NCBI RefSeq assembly: GCF_018279165.1
Contig: NZ_CP047289.1
Span: 1,991,001 to 2,055,000 of the forward strand
Origin: Falsirhodobacter algicola
GTDB taxonomy: Bacteria > Pseudomonadota > Alphaproteobacteria > Rhodobacterales > Rhodobacteraceae
DNA: 64,000 nt
Direction: 5' to 3'
Both the position numbers and the translations under genes were made by a program. The notes beneath the pieces were generated by a model, which was not told the origin of the DNA, searched no databases, and saw only the letters and a list, made by a program, of their open reading frames with translations. Shown piece by piece: positions 36,160 to 44,672 of the stretch (its first letter is position 1; every line of letters begins with the position of its first letter).

Positions 36160-37932
36160 TCAGGGAACCTTGGGGGGAATGATGATATCGTCGCGCAGGG
36201 GCACGGTCTGGCGTTCGATCATGCGGTGCACATGCGGGCGTTCGGGGCCCTTGTGCAGTTGAAGAAGGCGATCGAAGCTTTCGACATCGGCCTGCGTGCG
36301 GCGGGTGTTGTGGCGGATATACTCGGCCCAAGTGGGAACGTGATAGGTCTCCACCCAGATGTCGGGATTTTCCAGATCGCGCAGCAGCGACCATTGACGC
36401 GCGCCGTCGCGGATGCGCACCCGGCGGCGGTCGGTCATGGCGGCGAGGAAGGCCTGCGTGTTTTCGGGCGCGATCTCCCAATCGACCATCACCATGATCG
36501 GGCCGGATTGCGGCTGCAGATCCAGCCGCAGCGCCGGCGCGTTGAAACGGTTCGCGGGATCGAGATTCGTTTCCGAAAAGTCGGGCATCGGCCAGATGCG
36601 CCCCAGCACGCCGCCGCCCAGCAGCAGAACCGCCGCCGCGATCAGCGCGGCCGGGATCGACACCTCGTCGGACAGTGCGCCCCACGCCCAGCTGCCGATG
36701 GCCATGCCCCCGAACGTCGCCGTCTGATAGATGGAGAGCGCCCGACCCACGACCCAGCGGGGCGTGGCAAGCTGCACCGAGACGTTGAACAGCGACAGCG
36801 CCGACACCCAAGCCGACCCGGCCAGCATCAGCCCGACGACCGTCAGCGCCTCGGTCCGCGAGACGGAGACGATCAGCAACCCCGCCGCGTTCACCGCAAA
36901 GGCGAGCGCGATGATCGTCTCGATCCGCAGGCGCGCCCGCAGCCGGGGCGCGGCCAGCGCGCCGCCGATCGCCCCGAGGCCGAAGGCCCCGAGCATCGCG
37001 CCGAAGGTCCGCGCCTCGGCCTGCAGCATGTCGCGGGTGATGACCGGCAGCAGCGCCAGCGCCGCCACCGCCCCCGAGCCGAAGATCAGCCCCCGCAGGA
37101 TCACCCGCGACAGGTTCGGCGACAGCGCGACATAGCGCAGGCCCACCGCGATGGCATGGCCGAGCTTTTCGGGCGGCAGGCTACGCACCTCTTGCGGGCT
37201 GTTCCAGCGGGCCAGCGCGAATATCACCGCCGTATAGCTGGCGGCATTGAGCGCAAAGGCCGCCGCGGGGCCGAGGCTGGCCACCACCAGCCCGCCGATC
37301 GCCGGGCCGACCGAGCGCATGAGGTTGAAGCTCATGGAATTGAGGGTGATGGCTGCGGGAAGATCCTCGCGCGGGACGAGATCGCGCATGGAGGCCTGCC
37401 ATGAGGGCAGGTGCATCGCGTTGCCGCAGCCCAGAAGGAAGGTGAAGGCCAGAAGCGTCCACGGCGTCAGCCAGCCGAGGAAGGCCACCGCCGCCAGAAC
37501 CGCCGAAACCACCAGAAGGAAGGTTTGCGCCGCCAGCATCACACGGCGTCGGGGGAAGTTGTCGGCAAGCGCGCCGGCGGCGATCGCCAGCACCATGACC
37601 GGCAGCGTGGTCGATCCCTGCACCAGCGCGACCATGTCATGCGAAGGGGTCAGCAGCGCCATCTGCCAGCCCGCGCCCACGTTCTGGATCAGCGTGCCGA
37701 GATTGGCCACCAGCGTCGCCGTCCAGATCATGCGGAAGGCCGGATGCTTCAGCGGCACGAAGGGCGACTGAGAGGCGGCCGGGGCCGGGGCAGGGTCCTT
37801 GCCGCCCCGGCCCGGCAGCGCCGATGGCCCGGAGGAGACGGCGGGATCGCCGATCTCGGCCCCGGTGCGGGTGTCGGGGACCGGTTGTTCGGCGCGGTCG
37901 GGGTCGGGCGTCTTCGGATCGTTCACGGTCAT
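36160..37932 (-). CDS. MFS exporter of the EntS/TMEM_Secretion type with C-terminal extra domain
   Basis: Putative exporter; substrate unknown. 590 residues, much longer than a standard MFS (about 400). Residues 1-57 are a Pro/Asp-rich cytoplasmic tail, 58-450 carry about 12 hydrophobic segments beginning FRMIWTATLVANLGTLIQ, and the last 110-120 residues form a soluble domain starting near IMVMVDWEIAPENTQAFL. That layout matches the PF05977-type transporters whose end resembles an antibiotic-biosynthesis monooxygenase fold. Inside the rpmH-argB minus-strand unit, 29 bp from engB. Confidence 0.85.
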   Translation of the reverse strand: MTVNDPKTPDPDRAEQPVPDTRTGAEIGDPAVSSGPSALPGRGGKDPAPAPAASQSPFVPLKHPAFRMIWTATLVANLGTLIQNVGAGWQMALLTPSHDMVALVQGSTTLPVMVLAIAAGALADNFPRRRVMLAAQTFLLVVSAVLAAVAFLGWLTPWTLLAFTFLLGCGNAMHLPSWQASMRDLVPREDLPAAITLNSMSFNLMRSVGPAIGGLVVASLGPAAAFALNAASYTAVIFALARWNSPQEVRSLPPEKLGHAIAVGLRYVALSPNLSRVILRGLIFGSGAVAALALLPVITRDMLQAEARTFGAMLGAFGLGAIGGALAAPRLRARLRIETIIALAFAVNAAGLLIVSVSRTEALTVVGLMLAGSAWVSALSLFNVSVQLATPRWVVGRALSIYQTATFGGMAIGSWAWGALSDEVSIPAALIAAAVLLLGGGVLGRIWPMPDFSETNLDPANRFNAPALRLDLQPQSGPIMVMVDWEIAPENTQAFLAAMTDRRRVRIRDGARQWSLLRDLENPDIWVETYHVPTWAEYIRHNTRRTQADVESFDRLLQLHKGPERPHVHRMIERQTVPLRDDIIIPPKVP

Positions 37933-37961
37933 GATGCTCCTTCCCCCACCGTTCTAGCGCG

Positions 37962-38609
37962 TCAGCCGAGCCCGGCGATGATCGCCCGCAGCGTTTCGAT
38001 GCCGTCGCCCTTTTCCGAACTGGTGACGACGAGTTCGGGGAAGGCGGCGGGGTGCTTTTGCAGCGCGCCCTTCACCTGCTCGATGATCCGCTCGCGCTCG
38101 ATGCGGTTCACCTTGTCGGCCTTGGTCAGCACGACCTGAAAGGTCACGGCCGAGCGGTCGAGGAGGGACATGATCTCATCGTCGACCGATTTCACGCCGT
38201 GGCGCGTGTCGATCAGCACGAAGGCGCGGCGCAGCGTGCTGCGACCGGCAAGGTAGCTTTTCAGCAGCGCCTGCCATTTGGCGACGATGGCCACCGGCGC
38301 CTCGGCATAGCCATAGCCGGGCAGGTCGACGAGGTACTTCTCCTCGCCGAGGGTGAAGAAGTTGATCTCCTGCGTGCGGCCGGGGGTGTTGGAGGCGCGG
38401 GCCAGCGATTTGCGCCCGGTCAGCGCATTGATCAGGCTGGATTTGCCGACGTTTGAACGTCCGGCGAAGCAGACTTCCACCCGGTCGGCGGGCGGCAGGC
38501 CGGACATCGCGACGACGCCCTTGATGAAATCCACGGGGCCGGCGAAGAGCAGGCGGCCCCGTTCGCGCGCGGCATCCTCGGGTTCGGGGGCAAGGGTGAA
38601 GGTCAGCAT
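37962..38609 (-). CDS. engB: ribosome biogenesis GTPase EngB/YihA
   Basis: Essential GTPase for late 50S assembly. 215 residues. G1 FAGRSNVGKSSLINALTG lies near residues 49-66, the G2 segment reads NTPGRTQEINFF, G3 is VDLPGYGYA near 93-101 and G4 TKAD near 157-160. Starts one base after the MOSC gene stop. Also annotated ysxC. Confidence 0.96.
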   Translation of the reverse strand: MLTFTLAPEPEDAARERGRLLFAGPVDFIKGVVAMSGLPPADRVEVCFAGRSNVGKSSLINALTGRKSLARASNTPGRTQEINFFTLGEEKYLVDLPGYGYAEAPVAIVAKWQALLKSYLAGRSTLRRAFVLIDTRHGVKSVDDEIMSLLDRSAVTFQVVLTKADKVNRIERERIIEQVKGALQKHPAAFPELVVTSSEKGDGIETLRAIIAGLG

Positions 38610-38610
38610 G

Positions 38611-39351
38611 TCAGGCCTCGATCAGGCGGGCCGCGTCGCCGCGGGTGATGGTGCCGCCGTGGATGACGGTGGCGTAAACGCCGAAATCGCGATGCCCGCA
38701 ATGGCTGCTCAATGCGGCCAGCGTGTCGGCGTCGATGATCCCGGTCGCGGGATTGGCGGTGGTGGCGCGGCAGCGGGTGATCGGCTCCTCGATCCGCAGG
38801 ACGGCGTCACCGATGGCGATGCTGCGCCCGATCAGATCGAACTCCGCCCAAGGGGCGAGCCCGTCGAGCCAGAGGTTTCCGCGCCAGCGGTGGATCGACA
38901 GATCCTGCCCCATATGCCGGGACAGATCGCCCAGCGAGGCCGTGGAGAGGATCGACACCGACGGAAATTCGCTATCGGTCATGCCGCGCCCGGCCTGCAC
39001 GATCCGGGCCGAGGCGGCGCGGTTTTCCGGCATCAGCGGGCGCACCCAGTCCAGAAAGCGCGGCAGATCGGCCGCGTCGTCCGGCCGGAACGTCAGGTCG
39101 GGCCGGTTCGGATGGGACAGGGTGATGCTGTCCCCCGTCAGACGCGAGGTGATCGCCATCAGCGCGGGGGCCTTCGCCCCGCGCGAGAAATGGGTGCAGG
39201 GGCGCCACCCTTCGGCCGGACGGGCGGCCTCATGCTCCACCGCCCAGTGGCGGTCGTAGGGCAGGCAGGCCCCGGCCGAAAGCAGAACGGACGCGAGCTC
39301 CTCGCGTCCGTGTGCCTTGATCGGGTGCCGCCAGATGGAGGACAGGATCAT
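38611..39351 (-). CDS. MOSC-domain protein
   Basis: Likely molybdenum-cofactor-binding sulfurtransferase-like protein of the mARC/YcbX group; reaction unknown. 246 residues from the ATG at 39351, which overlaps the yidC stop (ATGA). The N-terminal part LSSIWRHPIKAHGREEL resembles the MOSC_N beta barrel. The core has RWRGNLWLDGLAPWAEFD and the invariant Cys in ITRCRATTANP near residue 200. A longer opening to 39699 runs antisense in yidC and is rejected. Confidence 0.85.
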   Translation of the reverse strand: MILSSIWRHPIKAHGREELASVLLSAGACLPYDRHWAVEHEAARPAEGWRPCTHFSRGAKAPALMAITSRLTGDSITLSHPNRPDLTFRPDDAADLPRFLDWVRPLMPENRAASARIVQAGRGMTDSEFPSVSILSTASLGDLSRHMGQDLSIHRWRGNLWLDGLAPWAEFDLIGRSIAIGDAVLRIEEPITRCRATTANPATGIIDADTLAALSSHCGHRDFGVYATVIHGGTITRGDAARLIEA

Positions 39352-41162
39352 TTCCCGCCCTTCGTCTTGGCCGCGGCGGCTGCCTTCTTCTTCTTCCGGT
39401 CGAAGCTGGACCGGATGTTGCCGAAGACGTTCGGCCGGTGCCCGTGGCTGGTCATGATCATGTACTGCTGGCTGAACGTGATCAGGTTGTTCGTGATCCA
39501 GTAGAGCACGAGGCCGCTTGCGAAATGGCCCAGCATGAACATGAAGACCCACGGCATCCACGCGAAGATCATCTGCTGCGTCGGATCGGCGGGCGCCGGG
39601 TTCAGCTTTTGCTGCAGCCACATCGACAGGCCCAGCAGGATCGGCAGCACACCGATGAAGATCGTCGCCATCGTCGTGCCCGCCTCGGGGGTGCCCCAAG
39701 GCAGCAGGCCGAAGAGGTTGTAGATCGACGAGGGATCGGGCGCCGACAGATCCTGCAGCCAGCCGAAGAAGGGGGCGTGGCGCAACTCGATCGTGACGAG
39801 GATCACCTTGTAGAGTGAGAAGAAGATCGGGATCTGGATCAGCATGGGCAGACAGCCCGCCGCCGGATTGACCTTCTTGTCCTTGTACAGCTGCATCATG
39901 TCCTTCTGCAGCTTGGTGCGATCATCGCCCGCGCGTTCCTTCAGGGCCTCCATCTCGGGCTGGAGTTCCTTCATCCGCGCCATGGAGACGTAGGATTTAT
40001 AGGCCAGCGGCAGCACCAGCGCCTTCAGCAGGAAGGTGAGCGCGATGATCGACACGCCCATGTTGCCGATATGCGCATTGAGCCAGTGCAGGACCGAGAA
40101 GATCGGCTTGGTCAGGAAGAAGAACCAGCCCCAGTCGATCGAATCGATGAAGCCCGCGATGCCGACGTCGTTCTGGTAGTGACGGATCGTCGCCCATTCC
40201 TTCGCACCCGCGAACATGCGCTGCGAGCTTTCGATCGTGGCGCCCGGCGCGACGGTCATCACCGGCATGCGCGCTTCGGTGGTGAAGATGTCCTGCTGGG
40301 CAAGGTATTTGGCGACGGCGGTGAAGGGCTGGCCCTGCTGCGGGATCAGCGTCGTCATCCAGTAATGGTCGGTGAAGCCGATCCAGCCGTCCTCGGTGGC
40401 CTCGCGCAGCTCGGCCTGCGCGCCTTCGCGGGGGACCTGCGGCAGATCGCGGACATCCTTGTACTTCGTTTCCACCAATTCGCCGTCGGTTCGGCCCACC
40501 ACGCCTTCGTGCAGCACGAAGAAGTTCTGCAGGCCGGGCGGGGTGCCGTGACGGGCGATCATGCCATACGGGGCAAGGCGGCGTTCGGTGTCGCCGGTGT
40601 TTTCCACGCGGTCGGTCACGGTGAACATGTATTGCGGATCGACCGCGATGGTGCGGGTGAAGGTCAGGCCCGCCGGGCTTTGCCATTGCAGCGTCACCGG
40701 CGTGTCGGGGCTGAGCGTGCCGGTGCCCTGCACCGTCCACATCGTGTCCGGCCCCGGAACGTCGGGATAATCCAGCGATCCGGCCGGAACCCAGCCCTGA
40801 AGGGCGTAATAGGCGTTCGGCTCGCCGACCGGGGTCAGCAGGCGCACGTTGTCGGACGTATCATCCAGCGTGACGTGGTAGTCCTTCAGCAGCAGATCGT
40901 CGATCCGCCCGCCCTGCAACGAGATGGACCCCGCCAATTCCGGCGTGTCGATCGAGATGCGGGGCGCTTGCGCCGCTTCCGAGGCGGGCGCGGCGGCGGT
41001 GTCCGCCTGCTGCGTCATCGGCTCGTCCTCGGTCGTGCTGACCGCGTCGGGGACGCTCGGATCGTTCGCCTGCTGCTCCGGCGGGAACAGCCAGAACCAT
41101 CCCAGCATCACGACGAGGCTGAGGACGATGGCGATGAGGAGGTTCTTGTTCTGGTTTTCCAT
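39348..41162 (-). CDS. yidC: membrane protein insertase YidC
   Basis: Inserts and folds inner-membrane proteins alone or with SecYEG. 604 residues from the ATG at 41162 (MENQNKNLLIAIVLSL). TM1 is residues 8-26, the periplasmic P1 domain spans about 60-355, and the C-terminal five-segment core starts near FIDSIDWGWFFFLTKP. The hydrophilic groove Arg lies in the LKALVLPLAYKSYVSMARM region. The last 20 residues are Lys-rich. It follows ttcA after 94 bp; the MOSC start overlaps its stop. Confidence 0.97.
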   Translation of the reverse strand: MENQNKNLLIAIVLSLVVMLGWFWLFPPEQQANDPSVPDAVSTTEDEPMTQQADTAAAPASEAAQAPRISIDTPELAGSISLQGGRIDDLLLKDYHVTLDDTSDNVRLLTPVGEPNAYYALQGWVPAGSLDYPDVPGPDTMWTVQGTGTLSPDTPVTLQWQSPAGLTFTRTIAVDPQYMFTVTDRVENTGDTERRLAPYGMIARHGTPPGLQNFFVLHEGVVGRTDGELVETKYKDVRDLPQVPREGAQAELREATEDGWIGFTDHYWMTTLIPQQGQPFTAVAKYLAQQDIFTTEARMPVMTVAPGATIESSQRMFAGAKEWATIRHYQNDVGIAGFIDSIDWGWFFFLTKPIFSVLHWLNAHIGNMGVSIIALTFLLKALVLPLAYKSYVSMARMKELQPEMEALKERAGDDRTKLQKDMMQLYKDKKVNPAAGCLPMLIQIPIFFSLYKVILVTIELRHAPFFGWLQDLSAPDPSSIYNLFGLLPWGTPEAGTTMATIFIGVLPILLGLSMWLQQKLNPAPADPTQQMIFAWMPWVFMFMLGHFASGLVLYWITNNLITFSQQYMIMTSHGHRPNVFGNIRSSFDRKKKKAAAAAKTKGGK

Positions 41163-41256
41163 GAGGCAGCCGGAGCCCTTCCGAGGTCCTAAGGTCAGCG
41201 GTGGTTCAACAGAAGGGGGGGGCAAAGGTCAAGCCTTTTCCCCTTCCGTCGCGCGG

Positions 41257-42126
41257 TCAGTCGCCCGTGCGAAGGTCCGGGGCGTCCGTCGGGGCAGGGC
41301 CCGCACCGGCCATCAGGCCAGCGAAATCAAAGAGGTTCGGGTCCAGAAGATGGGATGGGCGGGTGTTCATCAGGGCGCGGAACATCACCTGACGACGCCC
41401 GGGATTGCGCGCCTCCCAACCGTCCAGAAGCTGCTTCACCTGCTGGCGCTGGAGCCCCTCCTGCGAGCCGCAGAGATCGCAGGGGATGATGGGATAGCGC
41501 ATCGCATGGGCGAAGGCCTCGCAATCGGCCTCCGCGACGAAGGCCAGCGGGCGATGGACGAAAAGATCGCCATCCTCGTTCAGAAGGCGCGGCGGCATCG
41601 TCGCCAACCGCCCACCGTGAAAGAGGTTCATGAAGAACGTCTCGAGGATGTCGTCGCGGTGATGGCCCAGAACCACGGCCGAGCAGCCCTCTTCGCGGGC
41701 GATGCGATAGAGGTTGCCGCGCCGCAGCCGCGAGCAGAGGGCGCACATCGTGCGGCCCTGCGGGATCTTGTCCACGACGATGGAATAGGTGTCCTGATAT
41801 TCGATGCGGTGCGGCACGCCCATCTTCGTCAGGAACTCGGGCAGCACCGTGGCGGGGAAGTTCGGCTGCCCCTGATCGAGGTTGCAGGCCAGCAGATCCA
41901 CCGGCAAAAGGCCGCGCCACTGAAGCTCGGTCAGGACCGCCAGAAGGGTGTAGCTGTCCTTGCCGCCCGACAGGCAGACCAGCCAGCGATCGCCCTTGCG
42001 GACCATGCCATAGGTCTCGATCGCCTCGCGCACTTCGCGGACGAGGCGCTTGCGCAGCTTGCGGAACTCGGTCGTCTTGGGGGCGCCGTGGAACAGCGGG
42101 TGGATGTCGCCGTCGTTATCCAGCAT
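41257..42126 (-). CDS. ttcA: tRNA 2-thiocytidine(32) synthetase
   Basis: Thiolates C32 of several tRNAs using an iron-sulfur cluster and ATP. 289 residues from the ATG at 42126 ([12 protein letters not shown]). The PP-loop [11 protein letters not shown] is near residues 50-60, and two Cys pairs, [10 protein letters not shown] and CDLCGSQEG, bind the cluster. Start region overlaps the yidD end by 11 bp, so the two are translationally linked. An alternate longer opening (42189) would run into yidD. Confidence 0.95.
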   Translation of the reverse strand: MLDNDGDIHPLFHGAPKTTEFRKLRKRLVREVREAIETYGMVRKGDRWLVCLSGGKDSYTLLAVLTELQWRGLLPVDLLACNLDQGQPNFPATVLPEFLTKMGVPHRIEYQDTYSIVVDKIPQGRTMCALCSRLRRGNLYRIAREEGCSAVVLGHHRDDILETFFMNLFHGGRLATMPPRLLNEDGDLFVHRPLAFVAEADCEAFAHAMRYPIIPCDLCGSQEGLQRQQVKQLLDGWEARNPGRRQVMFRALMNTRPSHLLDPNLFDFAGLMAGAGPAPTDAPDLRTGD

Positions 42127-42358
42127 CGTGCGTGTTCCTTTTCGGCACGGGATCATACCCCGATCCGCCCCACGGATGGCAGCGCGCAAGGCGTCGCAGG
42201 GTCAGCCATGTGCCGATCACGGCCCCGCGACGCTCGAGCGCCTCCAGCGCATAGACCGAACATGTGGGCTGAAAGCGGCATCCATGCCCGATCCAAGGCG
42301 ACAGCAGCAACCGATAGGCGCGCACGGGCAGCGCCACGACATGGGCCAGCGGGCTCAC
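42116..42358 (-). CDS. yidD: membrane protein insertion efficiency factor YidD
   Basis: Small amphipathic membrane-associated protein that assists YidC-dependent insertion. 80 residues. The family core [20 protein letters not shown] at residues 15-34 with its two Cys, then [14 protein letters not shown] and [12 protein letters not shown], is complete. It overlaps rnpA by 4 bp (ATGA) and ttcA by 11 bp, the usual rpmH-rnpA-yidD order with ttcA placed before yidC. Confidence 0.95.
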   Translation of the reverse strand: MSPLAHVVALPVRAYRLLLSPWIGHGCRFQPTCSVYALEALERRGAVIGTWLTLRRLARCHPWGGSGYDPVPKRNTHDAG

Positions 42359-42681
42359 TTGTGGATCTGGCGCAGGGCCAGCCGCAGATCGTTCAGCAGC
42401 GCCGCGAAGTCGCGGGTCGCGGTGGTGTTCGGCCGTCCGACGAGGACGTAATCCCAGCCCGCCCGCCCGGCTTCGGGCAGGACGGCGCGCGCGATCTCGC
42501 GCAGGCGGCGTTTGGCGCGGTTGCGCGCCACGGCGTTGCCCAGCTTCTTCGAGCAGGTGAACCCCACGCGGATACCGCCCGCATCATCGCGGGCGCGGGC
42601 CTGCAGCAGGAATCCCTGCGCACCCTGCCGACGCGCCTGCGCCGCGCGCAGGAAATCGGCACGCTTGGTCAGCACCTGCAT
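42355..42681 (-). CDS. rnpA: ribonuclease P protein component
   Basis: Basic protein cofactor of RNase P for tRNA 5' maturation. 108 residues from the ATG at 42681, chosen because GGAGG stands 5 bp upstream; longer in-frame openings cross rpmH. MQVLTKRADFLRAAQARR opens the protein and the RNR signature appears in GNAVARNRAKRRLREIAR (about 60-77). Between rpmH and yidD as in most bacteria. Confidence 0.95.
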   Translation of the reverse strand: MQVLTKRADFLRAAQARRQGAQGFLLQARARDDAGGIRVGFTCSKKLGNAVARNRAKRRLREIARAVLPEAGRAGWDYVLVGRPNTTATRDFAALLNDLRLALRQIHK

Positions 42682-42755
42682 TGCCACCTCCGGACATGAC
42701 AAGACCGCCGGGTCGGGAAGATCCGGCGGCGTCACGCGTCCAGATCCCGAAGGGA

Positions 42756-42890
42756 TCAGGCCGACAGCTTTTTGCGGCCCTTGGCGCGACGGGCGTTCAG
42801 GACCAGACGGCCGCCCTTGGTGGCCATACGGGCGCGGAAACCGTGGCGACGGGCGCGAACCAGGTTCGACGGTTGAAACGTACGCTTCAT
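42756..42890 (-). CDS. rpmH: 50S ribosomal protein L34
   Basis: Small basic 50S protein, 44 residues, too short for a usual ORF cut-off. It reads [20 protein letters not shown] at the start and continues [20 protein letters not shown], the universal L34 pattern. The ATG is at 42890 and the stop at 42756. First gene of the minus-strand unit, 74 bp before rnpA. dnaA, often next to rpmH, is not seen. Confidence 0.97.
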   Translation of the reverse strand: MKRTFQPSNLVRARRHGFRARMATKGGRLVLNARRAKGRKKLSA

Positions 42891-42952
42891 TGCGAAACTC
42901 CATCAGACGGACATGCCCGAACGGATTCGGACGTCTCATATTCGAAGACAGC

Positions 42953-42981
42953 GCTTTAAGGGCAGACCCGATACGAGTCAA
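42953..42981 (-). promoter_or_regulatory. likely rpmH promoter
   Basis: On the minus strand TTGACT (42981-42976), a 17-bp spacer and TAAAGC (42958-42953). Transcription would start near 42945, about 55 nt before rpmH. It lies in the 176-bp divergent gap shared with the sensor kinase. Confidence 0.5.
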
Positions 42982-43010
42982 CCGCCCGCGGCCGATATTC
43001 GCGATACCGT

Positions 43011-43038
43011 TTGCGTCCGCGCGGGGAAGGATTATCTA
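43011..43038 (+). promoter_or_regulatory. possible sensor-kinase promoter
   Basis: TTGCGT (43011-43016), 16-bp spacer and TATCTA (43033-43038), about 28 bp before the kinase GTG. The -10 is fair and the -35 partial. It points away from the rpmH promoter in the same gap. Confidence 0.4.
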
Positions 43039-43066
43039 GCGCCATGTGCTGGAAGGATGAACATCG

Positions 43067-44476
43067 GTGAACACGGCTCGTCGCGGATTCCTGAACTCGT
43101 TGTCCGGGCGCTTCCTGGTGCTCACGATCGTGTTCGTGATGCTGGCGGAGATTCTGATCCTCGTGCCGTCCATCGCGCGCTTTCGCGAGGATTATCTTCA
43201 GACCCGGCTGGAGAAGGCGCAGATCGCCAGCCTTGCGCTGCTGACGACGGACGACACCATCTCCCCCGAGCTGGAGCGCGAGCTTCTGGACAATGCCGGG
43301 GTGTTCAACGTCGTGCTGCGGCGCGATGCGGTGCGCCAACTGGTCCTGTCCTCGCCGATTCCCGAGCCGATCGACGAAACCTACGATCTGCGCATGATCA
43401 GCCATGCCGCCCTGATCGGGGATGCGCTGCGCGAATTCGTCGATCCCACCCCCCGCATCATCCGCGTGATCGGCAGCCCGGTGGAGCAGGGGGGCGATCT
43501 GATCGAGGTTGCGATGTCCACCGCTCCGCTGCGGCAGGCGATGGTGCAGTACAGCATACGGATCCTTGCGATCTCGGCCGTGATCTCGGTCATCACGGCG
43601 GCGATTCTGTTCGTCGCGGTGCAGAAGCTGATGGTCGTGCCGATCCGCCGCGTGGTCGCGCATATGGCCGTCTATGCCGAAGCGCCGGAGGATGCGCGCC
43701 GCGTCATCGAACCCGGTGCCCGCATCGTCGAGATTCGCGAGGCCGAAGAGGCGCTGCGTTCGATGCAGACGCAACTGACGGGCAACCTGCGCCAGAAGGA
43801 GCGCTTGGCCCAGTTGGGCGGCGCGGTAGCCAAGATCAGCCACGATCTGCGCAACATCCTCACCTCGGCGCAGCTTTTCGCCGACCGGATCGGCAGCAGC
43901 GCCGATCCCGCCGTGGCGCGTGCCGCCCCGAAGCTGGTCAATTCCATCACCCGCGCCGTTAGCCTGTGCGAGACGACGCTGGCCTTCGGCAAGGCCGAGG
44001 AGCCGCCGCCCTCGTTGACCCGATTCTCGCTCCGGATGCTGATCGACGAGGTGCTGGATGCCGAATTGCCCGAAGAGGGGCGGGTGGCGCCCGTGCTCGA
44101 CGTGCCGGCGGGAATGATGATTCGCGCCGACCGGGAGCAATTCTACCGCGTCCTGTCGAACCTCGTGCGGAACGCGCGGCAGGCGATCGAGGCGACGGGC
44201 GAATCCGGCAACATCGAAATCGCCGGCGGCGAGGCCGATGTCGAATGGTGGGTGCGGCTGGGCGATACGGGGCCGGGCCTGCCCCCCAAGGCGCGCGAGC
44301 ATCTGTTCACCGCCTTTCAGGGCGGCGCGCGCAAGGGCGGCTCGGGCCTTGGCCTCGCCATCGCCTCGGAACTGGTGCGCGGCCATGGCGGGCGGCTCGA
44401 ATTGCTGGACACGTCCGAGACGGGGACCGAGTTCCTGATCCGCCTTCCCAAGGCCGAAAGCCTGACCGAAGCATAA
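43067..44476 (+). CDS. membrane sensor histidine kinase (orphan)
   Basis: Two-component sensor. 469 residues from a GTG at 43067 with GGAAGGA upstream. TM1 is about residues 15-36, a periplasmic sensor region spans 37-165, TM2 is 166-190, and a HAMP-like linker follows. The phospho-acceptor is His259 in KISHDLRN; the N-box reads NLVRNARQAIE, G1 DTGPGLP and G2 GSGLGLAIA, so the ATPase domain is complete. The periplasmic part resembles no sensor fold I recognise. No response regulator gene lies nearby. The next gene is tRNA-Arg. Confidence 0.88.
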   Translation: MNTARRGFLNSLSGRFLVLTIVFVMLAEILILVPSIARFREDYLQTRLEKAQIASLALLTTDDTISPELERELLDNAGVFNVVLRRDAVRQLVLSSPIPEPIDETYDLRMISHAALIGDALREFVDPTPRIIRVIGSPVEQGGDLIEVAMSTAPLRQAMVQYSIRILAISAVISVITAAILFVAVQKLMVVPIRRVVAHMAVYAEAPEDARRVIEPGARIVEIREAEEALRSMQTQLTGNLRQKERLAQLGGAVAKISHDLRNILTSAQLFADRIGSSADPAVARAAPKLVNSITRAVSLCETTLAFGKAEEPPPSLTRFSLRMLIDEVLDAELPEEGRVAPVLDVPAGMMIRADREQFYRVLSNLVRNARQAIEATGESGNIEIAGGEADVEWWVRLGDTGPGLPPKAREHLFTAFQGGARKGGSGLGLAIASELVRGHGGRLELLDTSETGTEFLIRLPKAESLTEA

Positions 44477-44541
44477 ATTTCACCGGGGCGATGTTTTTTC
44501 GCTTGTGCTCCCCCCGCCAGACCATTAGATCGCCTCTCAAC

Positions 44542-44618
44542 GGACCCGTAGCTCAGCTGGATAGAGCATCAGACTACGAATCTGAGGGTCGGGCGTTCGA
44601 ATCGCTCCGGGTCCGCCA
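44542..44618 (+). tRNA. tRNA-Arg(ACG)
   Basis: 77 nt with encoded CCA. Acceptor GGACCCG pairs with CGGGTCC, the D-arm is GCTC/GAGC, the anticodon stem TCAGA/TCTGA encloses loop CTACGAA with anticodon ACG at 44576-44578, and the T-arm holds TTCGAAT. The A at the wobble position is expected to become inosine by TadA so that CGU, CGC and CGA are read. No integrase or repeated 3' end is nearby. Confidence 0.95.
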
Positions 44619-44643
44619 TTCCCCTCTCGAATACCGAAATCGC

Positions 44644-44672
44644 CTGAAACGCGCCTATGGCGCGCGGTTCAG
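44644..44672. terminator. bidirectional hairpin between tRNA-Arg and the minus-strand gene
   Basis: CTGAA (44644-44648) and CGCGCC (44650-44655) pair with GGCGCG (44659-44664) and TTCAG (44668-44672), with a small internal loop. It contains the stop codon of the converging minus-strand gene. No U-run on either side, so termination efficiency is uncertain. Confidence 0.4.

Noticed and set aside
42754-43066. Replication origin next to rpmH
   Set aside because: The rpmH-rnpA-yidD group is near oriC in some bacteria, but I see no dnaA gene and no cluster of DnaA boxes (TTATCCACA-like) in this gap.
42913-43962. 349-residue plus-strand frame across the rpmH-kinase gap
   Set aside because: It overlaps the kinase gene in another frame, is Arg/Ala-rich and has no known motif.
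44542-44618. tRNA-Arg as an integration site
   Set aside because: No integrase, no repeated tRNA 3' end and no shift in base composition are visible downstream.
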